Assembly: GCA_024681795.1 (NCBI GenBank)
Contig: JAILAD010000085.1
Span: 1 to 64,000 of the forward strand
Reading direction: 5' to 3'
DNA length: 64,000 nucleotides
DNA from: Lachnospiraceae bacterium
GTDB taxonomy: Bacteria; Bacillota; Clostridia; Lachnospirales; Lachnospiraceae
This document shows positions 7,133 to 16,651 of this stretch, in pieces (position 1 is the stretch's first letter; each line of letters starts with the position of its first letter). The translations under genes were made by a program, and so were the position numbers. Under the pieces are notes generated by a model. It searched no databases and was not told where the DNA came from. It saw only the letters and a program-made list of their open reading frames with translations.

Positions 7133-9283
7133 TTATTTCGCCTGTTTAATGGAAAGAGAAATTCTCTTCTTTGCCTCGTTCACATCGAGTACAACCACTT
7201 TCACGTTGTCCCCGACCGAGAGTACTTCACTTGCATGTTTGATATAACGGTCCGCAATTTCGGAAATATGAACCAGGCCGTCCTGATGAACACCGATATC
7301 CACAAAAGCGCCGAAATCAACTACGTTTCGAACCGTTCCGGAGAGTACCATTCCCGGTTTTAAATCCTTTAAATCCAGTAAATCCTGTCTGAAAATCGGA
7401 GCCGGTAGACTTTCACGCGGGTCCCTTCCGGGTTTCATCAGTTCCTTAATGATATCCTTAAGAGTCGGAAGTCCTATGCCGCATTCTTCCGCCGCCTTTC
7501 CTTCCCCGTACGCATCCACTTTTTTGGCAAGGTCTTTAATATTTCCGTTCTTTACGTCATCCAGCGTATAACCGCAGATTGCAAGCAGTTTTTCCGCTGC
7601 CTCATAACTTTCCGGATGCACACCGGTATTGTCCAGTACGTTCTTACTTTCCACCACACGCAGGAATCCGGCACACTGCTCATATGCCTTCGGTCCGAGT
7701 TTCGGGACTTTCAGCACCTGTTTTCTGGAAGTATAGATTCCGTTTTCCTCACGGTAGGTTACGATATTTTTTGCAATAGTCGCATTGAGTCCCGATACTC
7801 TTTTTAAAAGAGAAGGGGATGCGGTATTCAGATCCACTCCGACCGCATTTACACAGTCTTCCACAACTCCGTCAAGACTTTCTTCCAGTCGTTTTTGCGG
7901 CATGTCATGCTGATACTGTCCGACACCGATTGCTTTCGGTTCGATTTTAACAAGTTCCGCAAGCGGGTCCTGTAATCTTCTGGCAATGGAAACCGCAGAA
8001 CGTAAATTTACGTCATACTGCGGAAATTCCTCTGCTGCCAGCTTGGATGCGGAATAAACCGAGGCACCCGCTTCGCTGACAACCATGTAAGAAACACCCG
8101 GGCAGGATTTTAACATCTCAGCCGTCATGCTTTCCGTTTCCCTCGAAGCCGTTCCGTTACCGATTGCGATATGTTCTACGCCGTGCTTCTTTATTAATGC
8201 CGACAGTATTCTGATTGCTTCCGCTTTCTTTCCTTCCCCGAGTGTCGGATAGACAACCGCGGTATCCAGAACCTTTCCCGTTCCGTCCACAACGGCTACC
8301 TTGCATCCCATACGATATCCCGGATCCAGTCCCATCGTAACTTTTCCTTTTACGGGCGGCTGCATCAGAAGCGGTTTTAAATTCAGTGCAAAATTGTGAA
8401 TGGCACCTTCGGATGCCGTTTCCGTCAGAACACCTCTTATTTCATTTTCCATGGAAGGTGCAAGAAGTCTGTCATATCCGTCCGCAACGGCTCCTTTTAA
8501 GAAATTCTCCGACCGGCTTCCCGTATTAATCATTTTTTTCTCTATTATGGCAATTGCCTTATCTCTGTCGGTTTCGATTTTTACTTTTAAGAAACCTTCT
8601 TTTTCTCCCCTGTTTAACGCAAGTACCTGATGGCCTGCAATTTTACTTACAGGCTGGGTAAACCGGTAATACATACTGTAAACGGAATCTTCCTCTTTCG
8701 CGGCGACCGAATTTACAAGGGAGTCTTTCATCATCAGATTACGCAGTTGTTTTCTGATTTCCGCATTGTCCGATACCATTTCCGCAATAATGTCACTCGC
8801 TCCCGCTAACGCATCCTCAACGGTTTCCACGCCCTTCCCGGGGTTAATGTATTTTTTTGCCTCTTCTTCGGGTTTCGGGCAGTTCGGTGCCTGAAGATAA
8901 AGAATCATGGCAAGATTTTCCAGTCCCTTTTCCTTTGCAATTGTCGCTCTTGTTCTTCTTTTCTGCTTATACGGACGGTATAAATCCTCTGCTTCCGCAA
9001 GCGTCTTTGCATTCTCAATCTCCGCTTTCAGTTCATCCGTAAGTTTGCCCTGTTCTTCGATACTTTTGATAATCTCCTCTTTTCTTGCCGCGAGATTTCT
9101 TAAGTATTTCAGACGATCCTCCAGGGCACGAAGGGAGGTGTCGTCCATCGCTCCGTGTGCTTCTTTCCGGTATCTTGCGATAAAAGGAATCGTACATCCC
9201 TCATCCAGCAGTGCGATAACATTCTCGACCGCTTTGACCGGCTTTCTGATTTCTTCTGCAATCAGCTGTGCAATACTTTCCAT
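7133..9283 (-). CDS. tex: Tex family transcription accessory / RNA-binding S1 protein
   Basis: The 716-residue Tex protein has a helical N-terminal domain (1-190), a YqgF-like RNase H fold beginning GLDPGYRMGCK in mid-protein, helix-hairpin-helix motifs (DLNTASPSLLKRVSGL and KVPKLGPKAYEQ) and a C-terminal S1 domain (about 645-712, GTVRNVVDFGAFVDIGVHQDG). Tex binds nucleic acids and affects transcription and stress tolerance; it is close to the size of Pseudomonas and Bacillus homologues. The start is the ATG at 9283 with AAGGAG seven bases upstream; a 28-residue upstream extension has no ribosome site and runs through a hairpin. First gene of a tex-HAD-Nudix operon. Confidence 0.95.
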   Translation of the reverse strand: MESIAQLIAEEIRKPVKAVENVIALLDEGCTIPFIARYRKEAHGAMDDTSLRALEDRLKYLRNLAARKEEIIKSIEEQGKLTDELKAEIENAKTLAEAEDLYRPYKQKRRTRATIAKEKGLENLAMILYLQAPNCPKPEEEAKKYINPGKGVETVEDALAGASDIIAEMVSDNAEIRKQLRNLMMKDSLVNSVAAKEEDSVYSMYYRFTQPVSKIAGHQVLALNRGEKEGFLKVKIETDRDKAIAIIEKKMINTGSRSENFLKGAVADGYDRLLAPSMENEIRGVLTETASEGAIHNFALNLKPLLMQPPVKGKVTMGLDPGYRMGCKVAVVDGTGKVLDTAVVYPTLGEGKKAEAIRILSALIKKHGVEHIAIGNGTASRETESMTAEMLKSCPGVSYMVVSEAGASVYSASKLAAEEFPQYDVNLRSAVSIARRLQDPLAELVKIEPKAIGVGQYQHDMPQKRLEESLDGVVEDCVNAVGVDLNTASPSLLKRVSGLNATIAKNIVTYREENGIYTSRKQVLKVPKLGPKAYEQCAGFLRVVESKNVLDNTGVHPESYEAAEKLLAICGYTLDDVKNGNIKDLAKKVDAYGEGKAAEECGIGLPTLKDIIKELMKPGRDPRESLPAPIFRQDLLDLKDLKPGMVLSGTVRNVVDFGAFVDIGVHQDGLVHISEIADRYIKHASEVLSVGDNVKVVVLDVNEAKKRISLSIKQAK

Positions 9284-9316
9284 TTGATTCTCCTTGTCTT
9301 TCCTTCTGTATTTCCA

Positions 9317-9347
9317 ATCAAAAGGGACCTGTTTTCCCGGTCCCTTT
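9317..9347 (-). terminator. Intrinsic terminator after the CapA-like gene
   Basis: AAAGGGACC (9321-9329) pairs with GGTCCCTTT (9339-9347), a 9-bp stem with a 9-base loop, followed on the minus strand by TTTTGATT. It separates the CapA-like gene from tex. Confidence 0.7.
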
Positions 9348-9373
9348 ATAATATTCCGTATGATCAATCTCCG

Positions 9374-11074
9374 TTAATTCTGCTCCACATATAAATCGCC
9401 CCATACCTTCCTTGCGAGATCTTTACACATCTGTATGGTAAATGCGGGATCCTGCCGGTGGATGCTGTTGTAATTCATATCTTCTTCCGTATAATTCTTC
9501 AGGTATTTTACATAGATACTTCCGTGTCCGCCGCGGACATCCACATGTGCCACCGTCGGTTCGATTCCGTAATCTTCAATGACTACCTTACCGCTTTCAT
9601 CCCTGGTCAGTTCCACTTTTGCCATTCCTCCGACTGCCTGCTCACCCGTCTTCGGGTTGGTGGATCTGGTTCCGGTTACAAAGTTACCGAGGGAATAGTA
9701 AACCAGCATTTTATGTCCGGTTGCTTCGTTCTCATACCATTCAATCGGCTGGATTACGTGCGGATGTGCGCCGATGATTAAATCGACATCGTGATCCAGA
9801 AACCACTTGCACCACATCTTCTGGTTATCGGATGCATAGGTCTGGTATTCGTTTCCCCAGTGGATTAAAACCACAACAAAATCCGCAACCTCGTGCGCCT
9901 TATTGATATTGCGTTCCATCAGTCCCTCTTCTATAAGGTTTACGGCAAACGGCATATCATCCGGCATCGGCATTCCGTTCAGGCCGTATGTATAGTTAAG
10001 GAGCGCAATTTTCATTCCGTCCTTTTCATAGACGTAAACTTCTTCCTGCTGTTCTTTGGTTTCATTAATTCCGAGAACCTTGATATCGGGGAACTGTTTC
10101 CAAACCTCCATGGTGTGCAGAAGACCTTTCTTCCACTTGTCCATGGTATGATTGGTTGCATGTAAAACCACGTTAAATCCTGCATCGTGAATGGATGTCG
10201 CCAGTTCGTCCGCCGTATTAAACATCGGATATCCGGAGTATTCCAAATCGGCACCGCCCATCATAATCTCCTGGTTTACGATGGAAATGTCGGCTGCCTG
10301 AACATCATCCTTTACATCCGCAAAAATCGCGTCATAATTTTTCTGCGTTCCGGCATCATCCAAAAAACCGCTCTTGGTTACATTCAGATGCATCAGCATG
10401 TCTCCGACCATAATAATGGAAATATGCGGATCCACCTTTCCCGTCTGCGCCGCTTCCAGACTTAACCAATCCTCCGGTACTCCCGCCGCAAGTACATTCT
10501 GCGGCATTTCATACTGAATGATGGTTCCTTCCCTCATCGCCATTGCCCGGAACGGATTCGGAAATCCTTTTCCGTTTGCCACCCTTACTATTCCGAAGGT
10601 CACAAATCCGATTAAGGCAAGCAGTACGGCAAAAAATAAAAATGCACGGGGCTGAACGCGAAACCTTTTTCTTCTTCTCCTTCTTCTTGAATTCCTTGAA
10701 GAATATCCGCTTCTGCCGTCATCGATTCTTCCGTAACCCGGATTCTTTCTTACCGTATTATTCAAAGAACTTCTGCCGGAGGTACTTCTTCCTGAGGTAC
10801 TTCTTCCTGAGGTACTTCTTCCCGATGCAGGTCTGCCGGAGGTACTTCTTCCGGACGCAGGTCTGCCGGAGGTACTTCTCCCCGACGCGGGTCTGCCGGA
10901 GGTACTTCTTCCGGACGCAGGTCTGCCGGAGGTACTTCTTCCGGACGCAGGTCTGCCGGAGGTACTTCTTCCCGACGAGCTTCTTCCGGGTGTGCTTCTT
11001 CCGGAGGTACTTCTTCCGGAAGAATTTCTTTCGGATGAACTTCTTTTCGGTCTGTCAAAACGATCGGATGCCAT
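9374..11074 (-). CDS. CapA-family (PGA_cap) metallophosphatase-like membrane protein
   Basis: The 566-residue protein starts with a Ser-Gly-Arg repeat region (residues 18-102), then a run of Arg, one membrane segment (about 143-165) and an extracellular CapA domain. The domain keeps the metal-site motifs of this calcineurin-like fold: GDMLMH, ATNHTMD, HWGNEY, GAHPHVIQ and YSLGNF. CapA proteins act in poly-gamma-glutamate capsule formation, but stand-alone members like this one, without capB/capC nearby, have no settled role. The basic N-terminal tail (10-residue unit RPASGRSTSG) would be cytoplasmic. Start at 11074 with AGGAG upstream. A terminator follows. Confidence 0.85.
   Translation of the reverse strand: MASDRFDRPKRSSSERNSSGRSTSGRSTPGRSSSGRSTSGRPASGRSTSGRPASGRSTSGRPASGRSTSGRPASGRSTSGRPASGRSTSGRSTSGRSTSGRSSLNNTVRKNPGYGRIDDGRSGYSSRNSRRRRRRKRFRVQPRAFLFFAVLLALIGFVTFGIVRVANGKGFPNPFRAMAMREGTIIQYEMPQNVLAAGVPEDWLSLEAAQTGKVDPHISIIMVGDMLMHLNVTKSGFLDDAGTQKNYDAIFADVKDDVQAADISIVNQEIMMGGADLEYSGYPMFNTADELATSIHDAGFNVVLHATNHTMDKWKKGLLHTMEVWKQFPDIKVLGINETKEQQEEVYVYEKDGMKIALLNYTYGLNGMPMPDDMPFAVNLIEEGLMERNINKAHEVADFVVVLIHWGNEYQTYASDNQKMWCKWFLDHDVDLIIGAHPHVIQPIEWYENEATGHKMLVYYSLGNFVTGTRSTNPKTGEQAVGGMAKVELTRDESGKVVIEDYGIEPTVAHVDVRGGHGSIYVKYLKNYTEEDMNYNSIHRQDPAFTIQMCKDLARKVWGDLYVEQN
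10769..11023 (-). repeat. Ser-Gly-Arg coding repeats in the CapA-like gene
   Basis: Residues 18-102 are almost only S, G, R, T, P and A. Five consecutive copies of RPASGRSTSG (30 bp each) span 10805-10954, flanked by half-units of five residues. DNA copies are nearly identical, so unit number probably varies between strains. Confidence 0.92.
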
Positions 11075-11203
11075 TCTTTTCTCCTGATTCTATATCTTGT
11101 TTTATTAATTCCCGATTTAATTTTATAATAATAAGTGACTGTTTCAGTCATTTTCACAGCTTTTGCTTTAAAATCAAGCCTTGCCGTCCGTCAATGCCGG
11201 ACA

Positions 11204-11458
11204 TCAGTACTCTCTTAACACCAATTCCGTAATCCCCGGATTTGTGCCGTTCTCAATCCGCTTTACCTTCGAATTCCGGCCGTATGAGAACTCATCATAG
11301 ATCATATTCCGGAGAGAAATCCCTCCGTGATACCCGTGAATCAGTCTTACCCGGTAGGTGGAAGTACCACAACCGCAAAGGGCCCTTTCGATTGTCGAAA
11401 GAGCCTCTTCTTTGTTCAGTCCGTGTAAATCAATTTCAATAATACCGCCTGCCGCCAT
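11204..11458 (-). CDS. Small stand-alone Smr-domain protein
   Basis: At 84 residues, it is essentially a bare Smr domain (the C-terminal endonuclease-like domain of MutS2). It shows the DLHG motif (Asp10-Gly13) and the second conserved block IHGYHGGISLR at 40-50, a variant of the usual HGxGxG. Smr domains bind or nick nucleic acids, and recent work links them to ribosome rescue and RNA cleavage; the role of mini-Smr proteins is open. No membrane or linker regions. The ribosome site AAGGAAG precedes the ATG, and a TGATATAAT extended -10 lies about 50 bp upstream, so it is probably its own transcription unit. Confidence 0.82.
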   Translation of the reverse strand: MAAGGIIEIDLHGLNKEEALSTIERALCGCGTSTYRVRLIHGYHGGISLRNMIYDEFSYGRNSKVKRIENGTNPGITELVLREY

Positions 11459-11507
11459 TTATACTTCCTTAATACAACCGAATTTCAACGCTTTCCTTAA
11501 CTACTGT

Positions 11508-11516
11508 ATTATATCA
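11508..11516 (-). promoter_or_regulatory. Extended -10 promoter of the Smr gene
   Basis: TGATATAAT on the minus strand: the -10 hexamer TATAAT at 11508-11513 is preceded by TG one base away. No good -35 is seen at 17 bp, as is common for extended -10 promoters. It sits between the VWA gene start region and the Smr gene. Confidence 0.5.
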
Positions 11517-11533
11517 CAGAAAAGGATAAATGG

Positions 11534-14500
11534 CTATTTCCGGGTCCATGTTTTTGTCTGGTTCGAGCCGCCGTCCGGCATTCCTCCGGGTCCTCCCGGC
11601 GGATTTGTGCCGTTACCACGGTTCATATAACCGTTTCCGGGATTGACGCGGTTTACCCAGCTGTTTCCGCCCTGCGGAGCCTGACCGGGTCTTTGCTGCT
11701 GCATCGGAGCACCCTGCGGTCTTTGCTGCATCGGCGAACCCTGCATGGGACGCTGCTGCATCGGTGCGCCCTGCGGTCTTTGCTGCATCGGCGAACCCTG
11801 CATGGGACGCTGCTGCATCGGCGAACCCATGGGACGCTGTTGCATCGGGGCACCCTGCCTTCCTGCACCTCCCGGCTGTCCCGTGGGCCCAAATCCCTGT
11901 CCGTTCATATATGCCTGCTGCATTGCAGCCTGTTTCTGCGAAGTCTCGAAGGAACGTTTCTGATTCATTTCCGCAAAGAGAGTAGTTGCCTTCGGTGCAT
12001 CGTCTTCCTGTTTCTTTGCTTTCTTTGCAGCCTTCTTTGCTGCTTTCTTTGCATCTTTTTCGGAAAGCTGCTTCTCCCCCTCTTCTGCCGAGGCATGTTC
12101 CGCGGAAGCGGCACTTACTCCGCCGACAGCGCCGGCTGTTTCCACACCGCTTACCACTTCTTTTGCAATCTTCGCTCTTTCAATGCTTTCTTTGTTCTTC
12201 TTGTAATCTTCAAGCTGTGCCGCTTTGGCATTGATTTTTTTCTGCAGTTTGTCAAGTCTTAAAAGGTGCCATACATCAACATGGAACCGTCGGATTGCAA
12301 TATCGCATAAGAAGAGGATTACCGAAAGAAGTAACAGGGTAAGCGTCAGGCTGTAACGGTTCTTTACAAACTCAGGCGGATTCCGGAATACTTCTGCCGC
12401 ATTATCCTCGAACGTCGCACCGACTACCGCGGCGTAATCATCAAGAAGCGTATTGTTCGGATAGAATCTGTATTCCAGCGAATACTGCATAATTGCGGCG
12501 GTATTCGTACTTCCCACCACTTTTCCGTCGTCTTCCTGCTGTACGTTAATGGAATATACACCCGTACTCTTTGTCTCAAACTCTGCGGAGTACTCGCCTG
12601 GTCTGGACGGATCCAGAGTGATTTCCTTTACGTTTCCTTCATCGTCAAAAATCGTAGCCTTGACTTTTGTTCCTGCACTGAAATCTTCCGTGGAATAGTT
12701 GATGATTGCCTTGGAACCCTTCTGATCAACGGATACATAAGCACCTTCCATTCCCATGTCTTCCGTAACATACTGAAGGATGTTATGCCAAAGCAGCTGG
12801 TAATTTTCCCAGCCGGAATAATTCGCCGTCCACTCTCCCGTCGCATCCGATGTCCAGGCAACCGTCTTTCCGAGACCGTACTGCCAGTATGCAAGAATCG
12901 GATCATCGAACGGAGAACGAAGCGCTTCAATACTTCTTTCCTTTGTCGATGTCGCCACATAACCGAGAAGCGTAGGCATTCCGTCTGTTACAACATCACG
13001 GATAATCTGGTCGGAAGAAGAAAGAATCGGAACGAATTCCTCGTTTACCAGGTAGGTATTGGAAGATAAATAAATTTCCTGTGCGAAAATCCTCGGCACG
13101 TCGGTATTTAAGTCCGTATGGAAATATCTTCCGCCGCAGCTTTCGGCAAGCATGGTAAGAAGTGCATCGTTGCTTCCGTCTCCGACGGATACGCAGGATA
13201 AGGTAATACCGGAATCGTTAATCGCCTTGATTAAGTCATCATACATCGTATTTCCGTCCTGACCGTCCGTTAACAGAATAATATGTTTTACCTTTGCGGG
13301 ATTCTTTGACAAATCAAGTGCAGCAGCCGCAACCGCAGGATAAATACTGGTACCGCCGTCCGGCGCCAGAGAGTAGATTGCGTCTTTTACCGCATCCTTA
13401 TCCGATACTTTCTCGAGAGGAACCAGTTTCTCATAGGAATCATCAAAAGAGATGACCCCGACATAATCATCATCGTCTCTTAAATTATCAACCGCTGCCG
13501 CAGCCGATTCCTTTGCAAGATCGAGGTTCGAAATGATTCCGTTTCCGTCGGACATGGAACCCGACTGGTCGATTACCATTTCAATTGCAATGGAGGGAAT
13601 CTCATTTTCGCCCTTCGGCTCCATATAAACCGGAAGCACTTCTTCCAGCGGCGTATCGCGGTATCCGCCGAGCGCATAACTGTTCGGTCCGCCGGTGGCA
13701 ACAAAACCTCCGCCGTAATTTTTTACATATTCATCCAGGTTATCCAGGAACCCTTCTCTTAAATCATCCTTGTAAACATCCACGAAAATAACTGCGGAAT
13801 ACTCCAGAAAATCCGAAATGGTCGCAGGTGCACCGCCCGGGGAAACCACATCGTAGCGCTTTCCGATACTGTCCAGAATTCCCTGAAGTTCTCTGGATTT
13901 TCCGTTATTTCCTTCCACCAGAAGAACCGGCAGATTGGTTTCGATATTGGTATATGCGGAAAACTCATTGTTAACGGAAACCGTATCTTTCTCCGACTCC
14001 ACAACGACACGGTATGTCTTTAAACCTTCATCGGACTGCGTATCCTTGAAAATAAACTGGTTCGTACCTTTCTGCAGGTTTACCTTCTGCTGCCCTTTTA
14101 AGGTACGGCCGGAATACAGTTTAACGATGGCAGGAGAAGCCACGTTGCTTTCCACCTCAACCGTAATGCTGAAATTTTCTCCGACTCCCACTTCCTGCGG
14201 AACCGAAACGTTTGCAACATAGACTTCTTCGGAAACATTTTCCTCAAGTCTCTTGATGTCAAAATCGACGCCGGATGCAATTACCGCGCTTGCGGTCATG
14301 TTTAAATTGCCTTCGTTTTCGTTTCCGTCCGTAATCAGCACGATACGTTTTGCGCAGTCATCCGGCATCTGTGCCAGCGCCATGTTGACGGCATCTTCAA
14401 GGTTTGTCGCCTGGGTATTGACCTCCGTCATCAGACCGGAAAAAGTAACATCCTTCGAAATAAACTGCTCTACTCTCGTATCGCCGCCGAACGCAATCAC

Positions 14501-14809
14501 GCCGACGTAATCATGTCTTCCCTTGGTTTTGATGGCATCGGAAATATAGGTTGTAACTTCATCCTTCCGCTCTTTTACGGAATCGGACACGTCCACCAGA
14601 AAAATTGTCGTAACGTCTTTTCCGACAATTTTAAACGTAATTCCGGATAATGCGAGAACCAGAAGCCCGGCCACGATAAAACGAACCAGAATCCTGCTGA
14701 CTTTCTGCGCCATATTTCTGGAATACATAAATTTCATTGATACGATGAGTGCTGCAATGATTACCGGCAGTAACAGCAGTACCCATGGATGTTGAAACGA
14801 AATATTCAT
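11534..14809 (-). CDS. Large membrane protein with two VWA domains flanking a GATase-like domain
   Basis: 1091 residues. Two membrane helices (about 8-26 and 41-58) precede VWA domain 1 with MIDAS DVSDS (Asp73, Ser75, Ser77). Residues 295-395 look like a class I amidotransferase-fold domain without a catalytic Cys context. VWA domain 2 starts near 405 with DQSGS (Asp414, Ser416, Ser418) and TDGQDG. A further membrane helix lies near 835, then a Lys/Ala-rich region and a tail rich in QQRPMQGSPM repeats (985-1091). VWA domains bind protein partners through metal. Last gene of a ten-gene unit, 9 bp after the second VWA gene. It belongs to the BatA/MoxR-associated group; partner and function unknown. 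Confidence 0.85.
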   Translation of the reverse strand: MNISFQHPWVLLLLPVIIAALIVSMKFMYSRNMAQKVSRILVRFIVAGLLVLALSGITFKIVGKDVTTIFLVDVSDSVKERKDEVTTYISDAIKTKGRHDYVGVIAFGGDTRVEQFISKDVTFSGLMTEVNTQATNLEDAVNMALAQMPDDCAKRIVLITDGNENEGNLNMTASAVIASGVDFDIKRLEENVSEEVYVANVSVPQEVGVGENFSITVEVESNVASPAIVKLYSGRTLKGQQKVNLQKGTNQFIFKDTQSDEGLKTYRVVVESEKDTVSVNNEFSAYTNIETNLPVLLVEGNNGKSRELQGILDSIGKRYDVVSPGGAPATISDFLEYSAVIFVDVYKDDLREGFLDNLDEYVKNYGGGFVATGGPNSYALGGYRDTPLEEVLPVYMEPKGENEIPSIAIEMVIDQSGSMSDGNGIISNLDLAKESAAAAVDNLRDDDDYVGVISFDDSYEKLVPLEKVSDKDAVKDAIYSLAPDGGTSIYPAVAAAALDLSKNPAKVKHIILLTDGQDGNTMYDDLIKAINDSGITLSCVSVGDGSNDALLTMLAESCGGRYFHTDLNTDVPRIFAQEIYLSSNTYLVNEEFVPILSSSDQIIRDVVTDGMPTLLGYVATSTKERSIEALRSPFDDPILAYWQYGLGKTVAWTSDATGEWTANYSGWENYQLLWHNILQYVTEDMGMEGAYVSVDQKGSKAIINYSTEDFSAGTKVKATIFDDEGNVKEITLDPSRPGEYSAEFETKSTGVYSINVQQEDDGKVVGSTNTAAIMQYSLEYRFYPNNTLLDDYAAVVGATFEDNAAEVFRNPPEFVKNRYSLTLTLLLLSVILFLCDIAIRRFHVDVWHLLRLDKLQKKINAKAAQLEDYKKNKESIERAKIAKEVVSGVETAGAVGGVSAASAEHASAEEGEKQLSEKDAKKAAKKAAKKAKKQEDDAPKATTLFAEMNQKRSFETSQKQAAMQQAYMNGQGFGPTGQPGGAGRQGAPMQQRPMGSPMQQRPMQGSPMQQRPQGAPMQQRPMQGSPMQQRPQGAPMQQQRPGQAPQGGNSWVNRVNPGNGYMNRGNGTNPPGGPGGMPDGGSNQTKTWTRK

Positions 14810-14818
14810 ATCCTTTTC

Positions 14819-16636
14819 CTACTTCCGTAAATATGCAATCCATTCCACTCCCAAAAGAAGCAGAATCAGTATAATCACTATGTTCTTCAAATCGAGATCC
14901 GCGGATGCACTCTTTTTGACATCCGTATTCTGATCCTCATTCATGGAAGGAACACTCTCCACAAAACTTTCCGTAGACGGGAAGTTTACGGCAAAAAATT
15001 CTTCCTCACCCGAGAATTTGTCTTCGCTCTGTGTAACCGTATACACACCGACTTCATCCGTTCCCGTAAATACGATTCTGTAATCGGATAATGAAACGGA
15101 AGTCTCATCCGGTTTTGTAATCACGGGAAGCATTTTATCCGCCTTCGCATTAATCTGAACTCCGTCTCCGACATTGACCACATTCTGGGTAAGCATACCG
15201 GTTGTAACGTTTCCGTTGATGATGTTGTACATAAGCAGCGGAAATTCCATCTTAAGGGGGAGTTCGGAATTGTGTACGTCAAAACCGAATACCGTAATTC
15301 TCTGTCCGTCCTTTATTCCGGAAAATGCCACGTCCATGTCTCCGTTATCCGTGCCTGCCGTAAGGAACGGGTTCGCCCAGGAAGGAGTCACGTAAGCCGT
15401 CAGATTGGCGGCACCGAAATCCATATTTTCAATGTATCTCGTCTCATCCGTCGGAAGCGATTTTACCAATGCTCCCTCAATCACACCTTTGGATCTGTAA
15501 AGGTTCGGATTCGGTGCATCAAAAATAATAACGTTACCGCTTTCCGGGAAGTTTGCAGGCATCATACAATCGAAAATATAAAGATCATATTTCTGTGATA
15601 CAAAGGAATCAAAGGAGGCAATATCATTGGATTTGGTAACCGTAATTCCGTCCATCAGTTCAAGTGCTTTTTCGATATATGCATTTTTCTCCGTCATCAG
15701 AAGAATGTTAATCTGTTTGCTTTCCGACACGATATCGTAGCAGACATTATCTTCCGTAAGGTTGTCCGTACCGTTTAATTCCGCCCTTAAAACAGAGCCG
15801 TTAAAGTTTACTTTGTCAAAATAAACAATCTTGCTCTCGCCCGGTTCGAAGCTGACGCTCTGGCTTGTAATAATCTGATTGTCCCCGTAAAGCGTAACCT
15901 CTTTTGCGGTCTGCATTTTTCCGTAATTCGTAACCTTTGCAAGAACCACAAGTTTTCCGTTTGAATCGCCGTGACTTAAATAGTTGATGCCGACGTTCTC
16001 TTTTTCCTTGTATACATCAACGATATAACCCGGCACGTCTTCCATATCCACGTTGGTATCCGTAAAGCAGACCGTGGTAAGAGACGGCCACTGCGACTGC
16101 ATGGTTTTTACCATTTCCACGCCCGGCTGTGCATTTCCGGAATTTAACGTAGGCTTGATTTCCTTGATTTTTTCAATCGCCTCGTCCTTTTCTTCCGTGG
16201 ACGAAAGCACCAGAACGGCATTGTCACTGCTTGAAATAACGGAAATGCCGGTGCCGTTTCTTAAGCCTTTCACATAATCACAAGCTTCCGATACCGCCTT
16301 GTCAAATCTGGTTTTTTCGCCGTCATGAACGGTATTCATACTTCCCGACTGATCGATAATCACCACAACATGTTCACTGCTTCTGCCGCAATTTTCAAGA
16401 AAAGGTCCCATGATTGCAAAAATCAGTAAAAGAAGCAGTATAATCTGCAAAATCATTAACCAGTTTTTCTTCAGTTTTTCCCAGGGTGTATTGGCCTCAA
16501 TATTCTGATATGTTTCTCTCCACAGAAATAACGACGGCACTTCGTGTTTGTCCGCCTTCTGTTTTAACAGATACATAAAAATTATAACCGGAACCAGCGC
16601 AAGGAGCGCCAATGGCCAAAAATATAAAACTTTCAC
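14819..16636 (-). CDS. BatA-type VWA membrane protein
   Basis: The 605-residue protein has the BatA N-terminal arrangement: membrane helices at about 5-24 and 59-80, then a VWA domain with a complete MIDAS DQSGS (Asp95, Ser97, Ser99). An Ig-like region and an amidotransferase-like segment (NILLMTEKNAYIEKAL and after) follow, and a C-terminal membrane helix (585-602) ends in Arg-Lys. The central part is therefore extracytoplasmic. It lies between DUF58 and the larger VWA gene with gaps of 15 and 9 bp. MoxR AAA+ ATPases are thought to act as chaperones or metal-loading factors for such VWA proteins. Specific role unknown. Confidence 0.87.
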   Translation of the reverse strand: MKVLYFWPLALLALVPVIIFMYLLKQKADKHEVPSLFLWRETYQNIEANTPWEKLKKNWLMILQIILLLLLIFAIMGPFLENCGRSSEHVVVIIDQSGSMNTVHDGEKTRFDKAVSEACDYVKGLRNGTGISVISSSDNAVLVLSSTEEKDEAIEKIKEIKPTLNSGNAQPGVEMVKTMQSQWPSLTTVCFTDTNVDMEDVPGYIVDVYKEKENVGINYLSHGDSNGKLVVLAKVTNYGKMQTAKEVTLYGDNQIITSQSVSFEPGESKIVYFDKVNFNGSVLRAELNGTDNLTEDNVCYDIVSESKQINILLMTEKNAYIEKALELMDGITVTKSNDIASFDSFVSQKYDLYIFDCMMPANFPESGNVIIFDAPNPNLYRSKGVIEGALVKSLPTDETRYIENMDFGAANLTAYVTPSWANPFLTAGTDNGDMDVAFSGIKDGQRITVFGFDVHNSELPLKMEFPLLMYNIINGNVTTGMLTQNVVNVGDGVQINAKADKMLPVITKPDETSVSLSDYRIVFTGTDEVGVYTVTQSEDKFSGEEEFFAVNFPSTESFVESVPSMNEDQNTDVKKSASADLDLKNIVIILILLLLGVEWIAYLRK

Positions 16637-16651
16637 TGTCTATCCTCCGGT

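Noticed and set aside
7133-9283. Extended start for tex at 9367
   Set aside because: No ribosome site, and the added 28 residues run through the terminator hairpin of the preceding gene.
9321-9347. Riboswitch in the tex leader
   Set aside because: Only a simple hairpin; it fits the terminator of the preceding gene and shows no known aptamer motif.
10769-11023. Possible CRISPR array from 30-bp repeats
   Set aside because: The units are contiguous with no unique spacers and are in-frame coding repeats.
10543-11232. Plus-strand ORF with RRYFF-type repeats
   Set aside because: Antisense of the Ser-Gly-Arg repeat of the CapA-like gene.
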